Shown piece by piece: positions 15,390 through 27,089 of a stretch of DNA of 46,650 nt. The first letter of the stretch is position 1. Every line of letters starts with the position of its first letter. Both the position numbers and the translations under genes were made by a program. Origin of the DNA: Opitutia bacterium (GTDB taxonomy: Bacteria; Verrucomicrobiota; Verrucomicrobiia; Opitutales; Opitutaceae); assembly GCA_003142615.1 (NCBI GenBank), contig PLMW01000071.1, positions 13,304-59,953 of the forward strand, written 5' to 3'. Under the pieces are notes generated by a model. The model searched no databases. It saw only the letters and a program-made list of their open reading frames with translations, and was not told the DNA's origin.

Positions 15390-17591
15390 TCACTGCTGGT
15401 CGTTCGCCGCCGACATCAGTTTCCGCATGCGCTCCAGATTCGCGCGCGCGTCGGCATAGTCCGGCTTGATCCGCAGCGCCGCCTCAAACTGGGTGGCGGC
15501 ATCCTTGATCCGCCCGGCCTGGTAGAGCGCGGCCCCGAGGTTGTTGTAAGCCTCCGCGTAATCCGGCTTGCTCCGCACCGCCGCTGCAAACTGATCGATC
15601 GCCTCCGGAATGCGTCCGGCACTGAGCAGGGCGTTGCCGAGGTTGTTGCGCGCCTCCACATAGTCCGGCTTGATCTGCAACGTCGCCTCATAGTGCTGGA
15701 TCGCCTCCGGGATCCGGCCCGCCTCGAGCAGGGCGTTGCCGAGATTGAAATGCGTCTCCGCATCATCCGGCGCGAACCGCAGCGACGTCTCGTAGTGCGC
15801 GATCGCCTCCGGCATCCGGCCCGCTTGAAACAGGGCGACACCGAAATTGTAATGCGTCCTCGCATCGTCCGGCGTGAGCTGGAGCGCCGTCTCATACTCC
15901 GCCAACGCCTCCGGCATCCGGCCCGCATCCAGCAGGGCGTTGCCCAGATTGTTGTGCGCCTTCGCGTAGTTCGGATTGAGCCGCAGCGCGGTCCGGCACT
16001 CGGCGATCGCCTCCGGGATGCGGCCCATCTGCCGCAGGGCGTTGCCGAGGTTGCTGTGCGCTTCCACGTAGTCCGGTTTGATCCGCAGCGCCCGTTCGTA
16101 GAGCGCGATGGCTTCCGGAATCCGGCCCGACATATCGAATACATTGCCCAGGTGGCTGCGCTGGACGGCATAACGGTCGAGGCCGGCCAGCAGGTTGAAC
16201 GCCACCGAGAAAGCCAGCAAAAGACCCCAGGCCGCCCGGGCGGCGAGCCGCCAGCGCGGCCGGCCGGCCAGGGCGCGCTCCACGCCAAGGATGCCGAGGA
16301 CCGCCAGCAGGACCAGTGCGGGCAGGAACTCCACTTCATAACGGCTGCAGTTGCCGTAAAACAGGCACAGGACCGCGGCGCAGGCTCCGAAGAGCATGGC
16401 GACCGCGGCGACAAATCCGCGCAAGGCGGTGCGCGCCTCCGCCGCGCGGCCGCGCCAGGCCAGCGGCACCGCCAGCGCCAGCCACACCACCGGGATGTTG
16501 GTCAGCACGCCGAAGGGATCTTCCACATCCGCATGCCCGGGCGGCACCGCCGGTGACACGATGTCGCCGACGAACGGAAACCGCCGGCTCCACTGCACCG
16601 GCTCCAGGAAATAGACGCGGAAATTGAACCAGAGATAATGCAGGCTGAAATGCCGGGCGGTGTCCTGGCGGTCGCCGGCCAGCTGGTAGCGCTGGCCGAA
16701 TTCAAACGGATTATCGAAACGCAGGTAGTTGTAGAGCATGAGCCCGAGGCCGCAAAGCACCAGCGGCAGGAGCGCAGCCACCAGCAGGCTCCACGGCGGC
16801 CGTCGCGGGCCCGCCGGTGGCGCCTGCCGCCACGCCTGCGCGAGCGGCACCAGCAAAATCGGTACCCCGAGCAGCAGGAACGGCCGCGCTCCCACGGCCA
16901 GTCCCAGCGCCAGGCTCGCCGCGGCCAGCCACCAGTCCCGCCGCGGGGCGTCATGCAGCGCCAGCCAGACCGCCCCCAGCGCCAGCATGATCAGGGCATA
17001 TCCGCAGCTGACGGCCACCTCCCAGAATTCAGCCCGTTGCTGCAGGATCGGCACGCCGGAGGCCAGACCCAGCGCCAGCACGCCGGCCGCCACCACCGCA
17101 CCGCCGACCTCCGGAAAATAGCGCCGCCCCAGCGCCCGCACCATGGCCGCCCCGGCCAGAAAGCCCACCGCGCAGAAGACCGCCACGGCATAGCGGTGAA
17201 AAAGATATTGGCCGGTGAGCGCCGTCCAGGGCCAGAACAGCAGCAACGCCGGCGTGACCCCGAAGTAGAGATACAATTTGCCCTTGTAGTAGCTCAGGTC
17301 GTGCAACCCGTAGGGCTGCCGGTAGCGGGAGTTGGCGACCGGATCGTAGGGATCGGCCAGCTGCCCGAGCTCCGGTGGCGGCGTTTTATACAAGCTCAGC
17401 TGCCCATGCCGGAAACCCTCCACCTGCAGATTGTAATGGCTGATCGCCGGCGACCATCCGCCCAATTCCGTCACGCATACCACTCCCATCCAGGCGTACC
17501 ACGCGACGACAGACGCGCACACCCCAACAAAGACCATGGACGACGCGAATGAAGATTTGCCCTTCAGCATGCTCGGGAGTGGTTGAGACAT
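15390..17591 (-). CDS. Polytopic membrane protein with C-terminal TPR array
   Basis: From the ATG at 17591 (733 aa; the frame is open to 17726) the protein has about ten hydrophobic helices in its first 470 residues, in the style of membrane-bound glycosyltransferases or mannosyltransferases, with a long loop after helix 1 (ISHYNLQVEGFRHGQLSLYK). Seven near-identical 34-residue TPR units follow (about residues 479-715), each of the type NNLGNAL-AGR-PEAI--YE-AL--KPDYAEA. No GT-C catalytic motif is obvious, so an enzymatic role is only a guess. Proteins of this build recur in Opitutus-like genomes. A weak spacer with a terminator separates it from the upstream TPR gene. Confidence 0.8.
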   Translation of the reverse strand: MSQPLPSMLKGKSSFASSMVFVGVCASVVAWYAWMGVVCVTELGGWSPAISHYNLQVEGFRHGQLSLYKTPPPELGQLADPYDPVANSRYRQPYGLHDLSYYKGKLYLYFGVTPALLLFWPWTALTGQYLFHRYAVAVFCAVGFLAGAAMVRALGRRYFPEVGGAVVAAGVLALGLASGVPILQQRAEFWEVAVSCGYALIMLALGAVWLALHDAPRRDWWLAAASLALGLAVGARPFLLLGVPILLVPLAQAWRQAPPAGPRRPPWSLLVAALLPLVLCGLGLMLYNYLRFDNPFEFGQRYQLAGDRQDTARHFSLHYLWFNFRVYFLEPVQWSRRFPFVGDIVSPAVPPGHADVEDPFGVLTNIPVVWLALAVPLAWRGRAAEARTALRGFVAAVAMLFGACAAVLCLFYGNCSRYEVEFLPALVLLAVLGILGVERALAGRPRWRLAARAAWGLLLAFSVAFNLLAGLDRYAVQRSHLGNVFDMSGRIPEAIALYERALRIKPDYVEAHSNLGNALRQMGRIPEAIAECRTALRLNPNYAKAHNNLGNALLDAGRMPEALAEYETALQLTPDDARTHYNFGVALFQAGRMPEAIAHYETSLRFAPDDAETHFNLGNALLEAGRIPEAIQHYEATLQIKPDYVEARNNLGNALLSAGRIPEAIDQFAAAVRSKPDYAEAYNNLGAALYQAGRIKDAATQFEAALRIKPDYADARANLERMRKLMSAANDQQ
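15447..16157 (-). repeat. Tandem 102-bp coding repeats (seven TPR units)
   Basis: Seven consecutive 102-bp units encode the TPR motifs of the membrane protein. Many share long identical DNA stretches (for example CAGGGCGTTGCC, and CCGGAATGCGTCCGG-like segments in each unit), so they are recent or homogenised copies and a plausible site of length variation by recombination. Confidence 0.85.
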
Positions 17592-17829
17592 AGCCGAAGG
17601 AGCCCGTTGATCAAGATCATGAGAGAGACCGGGGACAGTCCCACGACAATGAGACTGAAGATCCGTTCCGATCGTCACGCGCGATGCGTGAGATGGCGCG
17701 AACGGTGACGGCCTGACCGCGGTCATTGGCCGGCGCGATGCCCTCAGCGATCAGGCGGCCACGATCGACGATTTGGGTGACGAACTTCGCCGTCTGCGCA
17801 ATGCCACTCCTGCCCCGCCGCGCCGGAGT

Positions 17830-17855
17830 AAAACGGCCCGCCCGCGGGGCGGGCC
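17830..17855 (-). terminator. Terminator-like hairpin after the TPR_21-type gene
   Basis: GGCCCGCCC (17835-17843) and GGGCGGGCC (17847-17855) form a perfect 9-bp stem with a 3-nt loop, 16 bp after the stop of the gene at 17872-18612. On the minus strand it is followed by GTTTT. It separates that gene from the TPR membrane protein gene downstream. Confidence 0.7.
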
Positions 17856-17871
17856 CGGCACATCACCCCGG

Positions 17872-18612
17872 TCAGGAACCGGGCAGCTTCACGGACACCG
17901 CCGGCGTGGTTTCGCCCTTCTTTTCGGGGGCGGCGGCCGCGGCCGGCACCGGCGTGCGCACGCGCAGCAGCAGTGAACGCTGCGCCCACAGGCCGCCACC
18001 ATCGAGCTGCATGACCAGATCGGTGAGTTTCACAACCTCACCGAAGTTACCGGCGGCGAAGGCCAGCGCGGCCAGGTGATAGGCGGCCTCGCTGCGCACG
18101 GCCCGCAACTGCGCGGTATCTTCCTCCAGTTGCCTGAGCACGGCCGTGCCCTCGGTGGTTTTGCCGGACTGGATCTGGCACATGCCCTTTCCAAGGAGGG
18201 CGCGGGTGGCGAACGGCGTGCCCGGCAGCGCGGCGGCGGCCTTGTCGTAATTGACGAGCGCCTCGGAAAAATTGCCCGCGGCGTAGGCGTCATCGGCCGT
18301 TTTCAACCAAGCGGCGCCGGCCAGCGGGTGACCGGCATTGTCCCGTGCAAAGGCCTGCAGCTTGGCCGGCGTGGTCGCCACCGCGTAGGCGGCCTCGACC
18401 ACGGCCTCCCGCTGCGCGACCAGCATTTCGTAGGCATAACGTCCGACGATCGCGAGCACGACGAGCGCACACCCGACGTAGAGGGCATTGTGGTTCTTCT
18501 CCCAAAAAATCCGGAGCTGCTCATCAAACGGAGGCTCGACCGGGGTCTTGTCGTCCGGGGCGCCGGGACGACCGGGACTCACTGAGGGCTGGTTGGGCGG
18601 CGTGATGCTCAT
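17872..18612 (-). CDS. Membrane-anchored TPR protein (YfgM-like)
   Basis: A 246-aa protein from the ATG at 18612. It has a proline-rich cytoplasmic N-terminus (about 45 residues), one membrane helix (ALYVGCALVVLAIVGRYAYEM), and a periplasmic helical region with TPR-like repeats (ALVNYDKAAAALPGTPFATR, GKTTEGTAVLRQLEED, SEAAYHLAALAFAAGNFGEV). The layout matches the YfgM/TPR_21 family of inner-membrane ancillary proteins linked to the Sec translocon and BamB in other bacteria. The bamB or hisS neighbours typical of E. coli yfgM are absent here, so the role is inferred only from architecture. Confidence 0.7.
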   Translation of the reverse strand: MSITPPNQPSVSPGRPGAPDDKTPVEPPFDEQLRIFWEKNHNALYVGCALVVLAIVGRYAYEMLVAQREAVVEAAYAVATTPAKLQAFARDNAGHPLAGAAWLKTADDAYAAGNFSEALVNYDKAAAALPGTPFATRALLGKGMCQIQSGKTTEGTAVLRQLEEDTAQLRAVRSEAAYHLAALAFAAGNFGEVVKLTDLVMQLDGGGLWAQRSLLLRVRTPVPAAAAAPEKKGETTPAVSVKLPGS

Positions 18613-18740
18613 GGAAACCGCGCAATATGGAACGCGGCCGAGCCTCCCACAAGGCAAAATCCGGACAGCATGACAACCTCAGCCCGTCGGATGGCAATGA
18701 TGCCCCGGGACCATTGGTACGGGAAGATCAAGACCGCCGC

Positions 18741-19595
18741 CTAGTCGAACACCACGGTCTTCTTGCCGTAGACCAGCACGCGGTTTTCGAGGTGCCAGCG
18801 CACGGCCTGCGCCAACACGAGCTTCTCGAGGTCCCGCCCCTTGCGGATGAGGTCGTCCACGCTGTGGCGGTGCGTGACGCGCACGACGTCCTGCTGGATG
18901 ATGGGACCGTCGTCGAGGACGACGGTGGCGTAGTGGGCCGTGGCGCCGATGAGCTTCACGCCGCGCTCATGGGCCTGCTGATAGGGCCGGCCACCCGTGA
19001 AGGCGGGCAGGAAGGAATGATGGATGTTGATCACCGGCCGGCCGAACTTTTTCAGGAAGCCGGCCGAGAGCACCTGCATGTAGCGGGCGAGGATCACGAA
19101 CTCCACGCCGGCGGCGCGCAGGATCCTGAGCTGGCGCGCCTCCGCCGCCGCCTTGGTGCGGGCGGTCACCGGCACATGGTGGAAGGCGAGCCCGTAGCCG
19201 CGCGCTGCGTCGGCGAGGTCGGGGTGGTTGGATATCACGCAGGCGAAATCGCCCGCAAACTCCCCCGCCTTCCAGCGCAGGATGAGATCGTGGAAGCAGT
19301 GATCGGCCCGGGAGACGAAGAGCGCGCCCTTCGGGCGATTCGCCGAGGACGCCACGCACACCGCCATGCCGAGCGTCACCGCGAACGCCTTGAACGCGCG
19401 GGCTTCGGCGGCGGCATCGTCCTGGGAGGGCACCCACTCGACGCGCTGGAAAAATATCTCCTTCTCCATGTCGCGGTGCTGGTCCGCGTGGAGAATGTTG
19501 CCGCCCCGTTCAAAGATCCAGCCGGCCACGCGCGCGACCAGGCCGCGCCGGTCGGGTCCGTGCAGCAGGGCGATGAGAGTGGAAGAGGAAGCCAT
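18741..19595 (-). CDS. purU: Formyltetrahydrofolate deformylase
   Basis: Hydrolyses 10-formyl-THF to formate and THF, balancing one-carbon pools and supplying formate for purine synthesis. The 284-aa protein has an N-terminal ACT domain (LIALLHGPDRRGLVARVAGW ... residues 5-80) and a formyltransferase-fold domain with VISNHPDL, YMQVLSAGF, the catalytic NIHHSFLPAFTGGRPYQQA, GATAHY and LDDGPIIQQDV. These are the PurU hallmarks and distinguish it from PurN, which lacks the ACT domain. It follows carB by 47 bp on the same strand; both serve nucleotide metabolism and are probably cotranscribed. Confidence 0.95.
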   Translation of the reverse strand: MASSSTLIALLHGPDRRGLVARVAGWIFERGGNILHADQHRDMEKEIFFQRVEWVPSQDDAAAEARAFKAFAVTLGMAVCVASSANRPKGALFVSRADHCFHDLILRWKAGEFAGDFACVISNHPDLADAARGYGLAFHHVPVTARTKAAAEARQLRILRAAGVEFVILARYMQVLSAGFLKKFGRPVINIHHSFLPAFTGGRPYQQAHERGVKLIGATAHYATVVLDDGPIIQQDVVRVTHRHSVDDLIRKGRDLEKLVLAQAVRWHLENRVLVYGKKTVVFD

Positions 19596-19642
19596 GGCGG
19601 GTGGGGGTTGCCGGATGAAACCGCGGTTCGGTCACCGCGAGG

Positions 19643-22882
<3,240 letters not shown>

Positions 22883-22974
22883 GGGCGTGGGCGCCTGTGA
22901 GGGTTGCGGGCGCCCCGCGGCAGCGCAAGCGGGAAAGGACCCGCCGGGGTGCGGCGCTGAACGCGCCCGTCCGT

Positions 22975-24231
22975 TCAACCGAGCTTGGCCGCGTCCACGC
23001 CGAGCACCTTCGCCGCCCGGGCCTTGTCGCCCTGGCAGACGTGAAGCACCATGTCGAGGTATTGCTTCTGCTGGCCGGCGAGATACTCCGCGAGATTCGG
23101 CCAGTGCTCGGGTTCGCGCAGTCGCATCGGCAGCTGTTGCGACGTGACGACGCGCGTCTCCGTGGTCGAGGCGATCTTGGAGACCACCTGCTCCAGCTCG
23201 GCCAGGTTGCCCGGCCAGTGGTAGGCGGAGAAAACGGCCATCGCGTCATCGGTGAACTCGACGAGGCTGGTGTCGAACAGGGGGTTGGCGGCCTTGCCCG
23301 TGAAGGACTTGACGAGGGCCGGCAGGTCCTCGGTCCGTTCACGCAAGGGGGGCAGCGCGACCGGCAGCGAGGCGACGCGATAGAAGAGCTCGTCGTTGAA
23401 CTGTCCCTCGTCGGTGAGCTTCTCCAGGTCTTCGTTGGACGTGCAGATCAGGCGGAAGCCGTGGCTGGTGTTGCGAAGCACGCTCACCAGCTCCTTCTGG
23501 ATCGACAGGGGCAGACATTGGAGATGCTCGAGCAAAAGCGTGCTGCCCCGGGCCTGCTGTATCCAGGCGCCACCGGCGCCGTTCTGGCCGAGAAGGCCGT
23601 CCCGGATGCTCTGTTCGGAACTGAGCGCACAGTCGATGCGCACCAAGGGCTTGTCGGACGCATCGCCGTTGGCGTGGAGAATGTCCGCCACGGTCGCCTT
23701 GCCGGTGCCGCTCTCCCCCACCAGCAGCACCGGGGAGCGGACGGTGCAGAGTTTCTTGATCTGCTGGACCACTTTCCTGGCCTTGGCGCTCTGGCCATTG
23801 AGGCGGGTTTCAATGTCGCTCGCCTTCACGGCCGGCAGCGCGACCTGGGCGGCGCGCTCGGCGTTGAACTGGCGAAGCTCCATGCCGCGTTTCAGGGTGG
23901 CGATGAGCTCGTCGACCTTGAACGGCTTTGGCAGGTAGTCGAACGCCCCGAACTTGAGCGCCTGGATCGCGCTGTCGGTGCTGGCGTAGGCCGTCATGAT
24001 GATGACCACGCAACTGGGATCGTAGAGCTTGAGCTGCTTGAGGAGCGTGATGCCGTCCATCGGCTTCATGTCGATGTCGGCGAGCACGAGATCAAACTTC
24101 TCGGCCTTGTAACGGGTCAGCGCCTTCTCGCCGTCGGTGGCGAAAGCGGTGGCAAAGCCGGTGGGTTGGATGACCGCATCGAGCATCTCGTGGATCGAGA
24201 GCAAGTCGTCGACTATGAGAACAGCCGGCAT
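22975..24231 (-). CDS. NtrC-like response regulator with degenerate sigma-54 interaction domain
   Basis: A 418-aa two-component regulator. The receiver domain (1-120) is intact: acidic pair DD8-9, phospho-acceptor Asp52 in [12 protein letters not shown], Thr80 and Lys102 in YLPKPF. The AAA+ domain follows: Walker A GESGTGKA (173-179), but the GAFTGA loop that contacts sigma-54 is missing ([12 protein letters not shown] in its place) and the Walker B acidic pair reads LLLEH instead of the usual LFLDE. LPPLRER (293-299) and [10 protein letters not shown] are kept. The C-terminus stops in [16 protein letters not shown], so the Fis-type helix-turn-helix lacks its recognition helix. It lies 171 bp downstream of a pilC gene. 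It probably does not activate sigma-54 promoters; role unknown. Confidence 0.85.
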   Translation of the reverse strand: MPAVLIVDDLLSIHEMLDAVIQPTGFATAFATDGEKALTRYKAEKFDLVLADIDMKPMDGITLLKQLKLYDPSCVVIIMTAYASTDSAIQALKFGAFDYLPKPFKVDELIATLKRGMELRQFNAERAAQVALPAVKASDIETRLNGQSAKARKVVQQIKKLCTVRSPVLLVGESGTGKATVADILHANGDASDKPLVRIDCALSSEQSIRDGLLGQNGAGGAWIQQARGSTLLLEHLQCLPLSIQKELVSVLRNTSHGFRLICTSNEDLEKLTDEGQFNDELFYRVASLPVALPPLRERTEDLPALVKSFTGKAANPLFDTSLVEFTDDAMAVFSAYHWPGNLAELEQVVSKIASTTETRVVTSQQLPMRLREPEHWPNLAEYLAGQQKQYLDMVLHVCQGDKARAAKVLGVDAAKLG

Positions 24232-24402
24232 GGCCAGTAATTACGGTTCGCCAGCGAACACTCTGAAGGCGGCCTGCGCAAGGTTAACCTCACGAAACGC
24301 GCGATGGACAACTCTACTTATGGGCATATTTACCAAATCCAAACTCCGCGGCGGCCGGCGGAAGCCGGCCGGCCGGAGCGTTTCCCGGGGAGGCCGCGAT
24401 GG

Positions 24403-25590
24403 TTACTGCAGCCCGCCGGCCACGGCGCCGAGTTGGAAGATCGGCAGGAACATGGCCATGACGATGCCGCCGACGATCACGCCGAGGAACACGATGAGCA
24501 GCGGCTCGATGAGCGAGGTGAGCGACGCGACCGTGGCTTCGCACTCGACGTCGTAGAAGTCGGCGATCTTGTTCATCATGCCGTCGACGTTGCCGGTGGT
24601 TTCGCCCGCCTTCACCATGTGTTTCATCATGGGCGGGAAGAACGGATTGACGGCGAGCACCTCGGAGACCTGGCCGCCCTGGCTGACGTGCCTGGCGATC
24701 TCGGTGCAGGCATCCTCGATCTGCACCTTCCCGCTGGCGCCCGCGACGATTTCGAGGGTGCGCAGGATGGGCACGCCCGAGCGAATGAGCGTGGCATAGG
24801 TGCGGCAGAAGCGGGAAAGCGCGATCTTGTGGACGAGGCTGCCGAAGATCGGCGCCCGCACGAGGAACTGATCCTTCACGCGGCGGCCCTTGGGGGTGGA
24901 AATCAGCTTCTTTCCACTCCACCAGACCGCGAAGACGCCAAGCGCGACCCAGTGAAAGTTGTGTTTCAGGAAGTTGCTCGAATCGATGAGCATCTGCGTG
25001 GGCATGGGCAGCTTCGCGCCAAAATCGGCGAACATGGCCGCGAACACCGGGATGACAAAGATGAGCAGCACGTTCACGAGGACAATGGCGAGGGCGATGA
25101 CCGCAATCGGGTAAGTCATGGCCGATTTGACCTTCTTGGTGAGCTTGACCGTGGCCTCGAAGTAGGCCGCCACCTTGCCGAGAATTTCCGCGAGCGCGCC
25201 GGAAGCCTCACCCGCCTCGACCATCGAGATGAACAGCGAATTGAACGCCCGGGGAAACTTCTTGACCGAGGCGGAAAACGAGTTGCCCGACGAGATGTCG
25301 ATGCGCACATCGCGAATGATGATCCTGAAAACGCCATCCTCCGTCTGATCCTGCAGGGCTTCCAGACACTGCACCAGCGGCAGGCCGGCCACCAGGAGCG
25401 AGGCGATCTGCTGGGTGAAGATGGCGAGCTCGCCCAGGGGCAGCTTGTAGTTCTTGGCCTTTTTTTCGAAGGACTTCTGTCTGGCCAGGTTTTGAGCGGC
25501 ACGGAAATCAGTTTTCTTCGGTTGGCTCTGTGCCGTCCGCAGAGGCATGGACGGCCCGGACCCGGAAGGGACGCTCGAGATAAAAGCCAT
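24403..25590 (-). CDS. pilC: Type IV pilus/type II secretion inner-membrane platform protein
   Basis: Polytopic platform protein of the type IV pilus assembly machine (PilC/GspF). The protein from the ATG at 25590 is 395 aa and has two homologous T2SF domains: the first with LAIFTQQIASLLVAGLPLVQ ... MVEAGEASGALAEIL, the second with FCRTYATLIRSGVPILRTLE ... MVKAGETTGNVDGMM, each followed by membrane helices (AVIALAIVLVNVLLIFVIPV; EPLLIVFLGVIVGGIVMAM). The start is uncertain: ATG codons at 25590 and 25548 both fit. Two pseudopilins lie at the right end of the window, but no pilB, pilT, pilM-Q or pilD is visible near it. Confidence 0.92.
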   Translation of the reverse strand: MAFISSVPSGSGPSMPLRTAQSQPKKTDFRAAQNLARQKSFEKKAKNYKLPLGELAIFTQQIASLLVAGLPLVQCLEALQDQTEDGVFRIIIRDVRIDISSGNSFSASVKKFPRAFNSLFISMVEAGEASGALAEILGKVAAYFEATVKLTKKVKSAMTYPIAVIALAIVLVNVLLIFVIPVFAAMFADFGAKLPMPTQMLIDSSNFLKHNFHWVALGVFAVWWSGKKLISTPKGRRVKDQFLVRAPIFGSLVHKIALSRFCRTYATLIRSGVPILRTLEIVAGASGKVQIEDACTEIARHVSQGGQVSEVLAVNPFFPPMMKHMVKAGETTGNVDGMMNKIADFYDVECEATVASLTSLIEPLLIVFLGVIVGGIVMAMFLPIFQLGAVAGGLQ

Positions 25591-25771
25591 AACGCGGGCT
25601 ATTAAAGGCGGTGTTAACCTGCGCGCGCAACTCCATATTTCAATCGTGCAACTCAGCAGATGGCGGCGGGCGTTGGCATTCATGGCAGCGCCGCCGCTGG
25701 GCGGCCCGGGCTGGACTCCAAACGAAGGCTTGACCGGATGGCGGGGCGGTGGACGCTTTCATCCCGCGCAT

Positions 25772-25845
25772 GCGGCTGTAGTTTAACGGTAAAACCTCTG
25801 CCTTCCAAGCAGGTGTTCGGGGTTCAATTCCCCGCAGCCGCACCA
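25772..25845 (+). tRNA. tRNA-Gly (anticodon TCC)
   Basis: GCGGCTG (25772-25778) pairs with CAGCCGC (25835-25841); D-arm AGTTTAACGGTAAAAC, anticodon loop CTTCCAA (anticodon TCC) on stem CTGC/GCAG, T-arm CGGGGTTCAATTCCCCG. The discriminator A is at 25842 and CCA is encoded at 25843-25845. The 74-nt length is normal for Gly. Confidence 0.97.
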
Positions 25846-25931
25846 GCCTCCGCCCGCCGCGACCCACGGGACGAAGACTGCCGCACCAGAACCCACGCCG
25901 GCCGACGGGAAGGAAGGATACCCCTGATTAA

Positions 25932-25943
25932 GGACACGTGTCC
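25932..25943. promoter_or_regulatory. Palindromic operator candidate upstream of the sugar-acid operon
   Basis: GGACACGTGTCC, a perfect 12-bp palindrome with a central CG as in LacI-family operators, lies 87 bp before the first gene of the operon. A TTGACA (-35-like) box follows at 25979-25984 with only a weak -10. The same 12-mer recurs once in the window, 79 bp upstream of uxaC. Confidence 0.55.
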
Positions 25944-26029
25944 GTTTATCTTGCCAAGCGGCCCGACCGGCTATTGTGTTGACACCGTCCCTGCTTCGTC
26001 GGCGAACATCATCTTTCGTGCCATCCGTC

Positions 26030-27010
26030 ATGAAACGCATCCTGCTTACCACCACGTCTTTTCAGGACACTCCTGGCGATCACCACAAGATCCTGGCTGA
26101 CACCGGCTGGGAAATCGTCCGCGCGCGCGGCCCCTTGAGCGAGGCGCAGACCCTCGAGCTCGTCGGCGACATCGATGCCTTTATCTGCGGCGACGACGCG
26201 ATCACCCGCAAGGTGCTGGAGAAGGCCCGCCCGCGTCTGAAGATCATCAGCAAGTACGGCATCGGCGTCGACAAGATCGACATGAAGTCCGCCACCGAGT
26301 TCGGCCTTCCTGTCCTCTTCACCCCCGGCGTCAATCACACCACGGTCGCCGAACACACCTTCCTCCTGCTCCTCGCCCTTGAAAAGAATTTCATCGCCGC
26401 CGTCGACGCCACGCGCAAAGGCGAGTGGAAGCGCAAAACCGGCCACGAACTGCTCGACAAGACCATCGGGATCATCGGCCTCGGCCGCATCGGCAAGGAA
26501 GTCGCCATCCGCGCCCGCGCCTTCGGGATGCATCCCGTCGGTTTCGACGTTTACTGGGACGAGGCCTTCGCCCGGCAGCATGGCGTGCGCCGTGCCGCCA
26601 CGCTCGACGAGCTGTTCGCCGCGTCCGATTATATTTCGCTGCACACGAACCTCACGCCCGAGACGCGTGACATGATCAATGCCCGGAGCATCGCCAAAAT
26701 GAAGAAAGGCGTGATCATCCTCAATTGCGCCCGCGGCGAAATCGTCCACACCGCCGACATGGTGACCGCGCTGCAATCCGGCCAGGTCGCCGGCTATGGC
26801 GCCGACGTGCTCGACCAGGAGCCGCCGCCCGCCAGCCATCCCCTTCTCAAGCTCCCCAACTGCATCATCACGCCGCACGTCGCCTCCCGCACCTACGAGA
26901 GTGTCGTCCGGCAGGCCACGACAGCGGTGAAAAACCTCATTCTCGCGATGAACGGCGACAAGCCCCTCGCCCAGGTCAATCCCGAGGTGCCGGTCCGTAA
27001 AGTTGTGTAA
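26030..27010 (+). CDS. D-isomer-specific 2-hydroxyacid dehydrogenase (phosphoglycerate dehydrogenase-like)
   Basis: NAD(P)-dependent oxidoreductase of 2-hydroxy/2-keto acids. From the ATG at 26030 (326 aa) it shows GLGRIG (151-156) in the nucleotide-binding domain and the catalytic triad Arg235 (NCARGE), Glu264 (DQEPP) and His283 (TPHVASRT). KYGIGVDKID (75-84) is the substrate-domain motif of the SerA-like group. It has no C-terminal ACT domain, unlike biosynthetic SerA. As the first gene of an operon with an Ldh2-type dehydrogenase and a KDG-type kinase, a role in sugar-acid breakdown is more likely than serine synthesis; the substrate is not known. The frame extends upstream to 25976, but the ATG fits the family N-terminus. 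Confidence 0.88.
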   Translation: MKRILLTTTSFQDTPGDHHKILADTGWEIVRARGPLSEAQTLELVGDIDAFICGDDAITRKVLEKARPRLKIISKYGIGVDKIDMKSATEFGLPVLFTPGVNHTTVAEHTFLLLLALEKNFIAAVDATRKGEWKRKTGHELLDKTIGIIGLGRIGKEVAIRARAFGMHPVGFDVYWDEAFARQHGVRRAATLDELFAASDYISLHTNLTPETRDMINARSIAKMKKGVIILNCARGEIVHTADMVTALQSGQVAGYGADVLDQEPPPASHPLLKLPNCIITPHVASRTYESVVRQATTAVKNLILAMNGDKPLAQVNPEVPVRKVV

Positions 27011-27089
27011 GCGCCTGCCTGCAGGCGAGCCATCGCGCCCCGCCCACGTCGGCCCACTTTCACTCCCACCCTCCCTTTCACCCTCCATC

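Noticed and set aside
25640-26055. Minus-strand ORFs containing RLRGIEPRTPAWKAE and CGELNPEHLLGRQRFYR
   Set aside because: They are antisense translations of tRNA-Gly and its surroundings.
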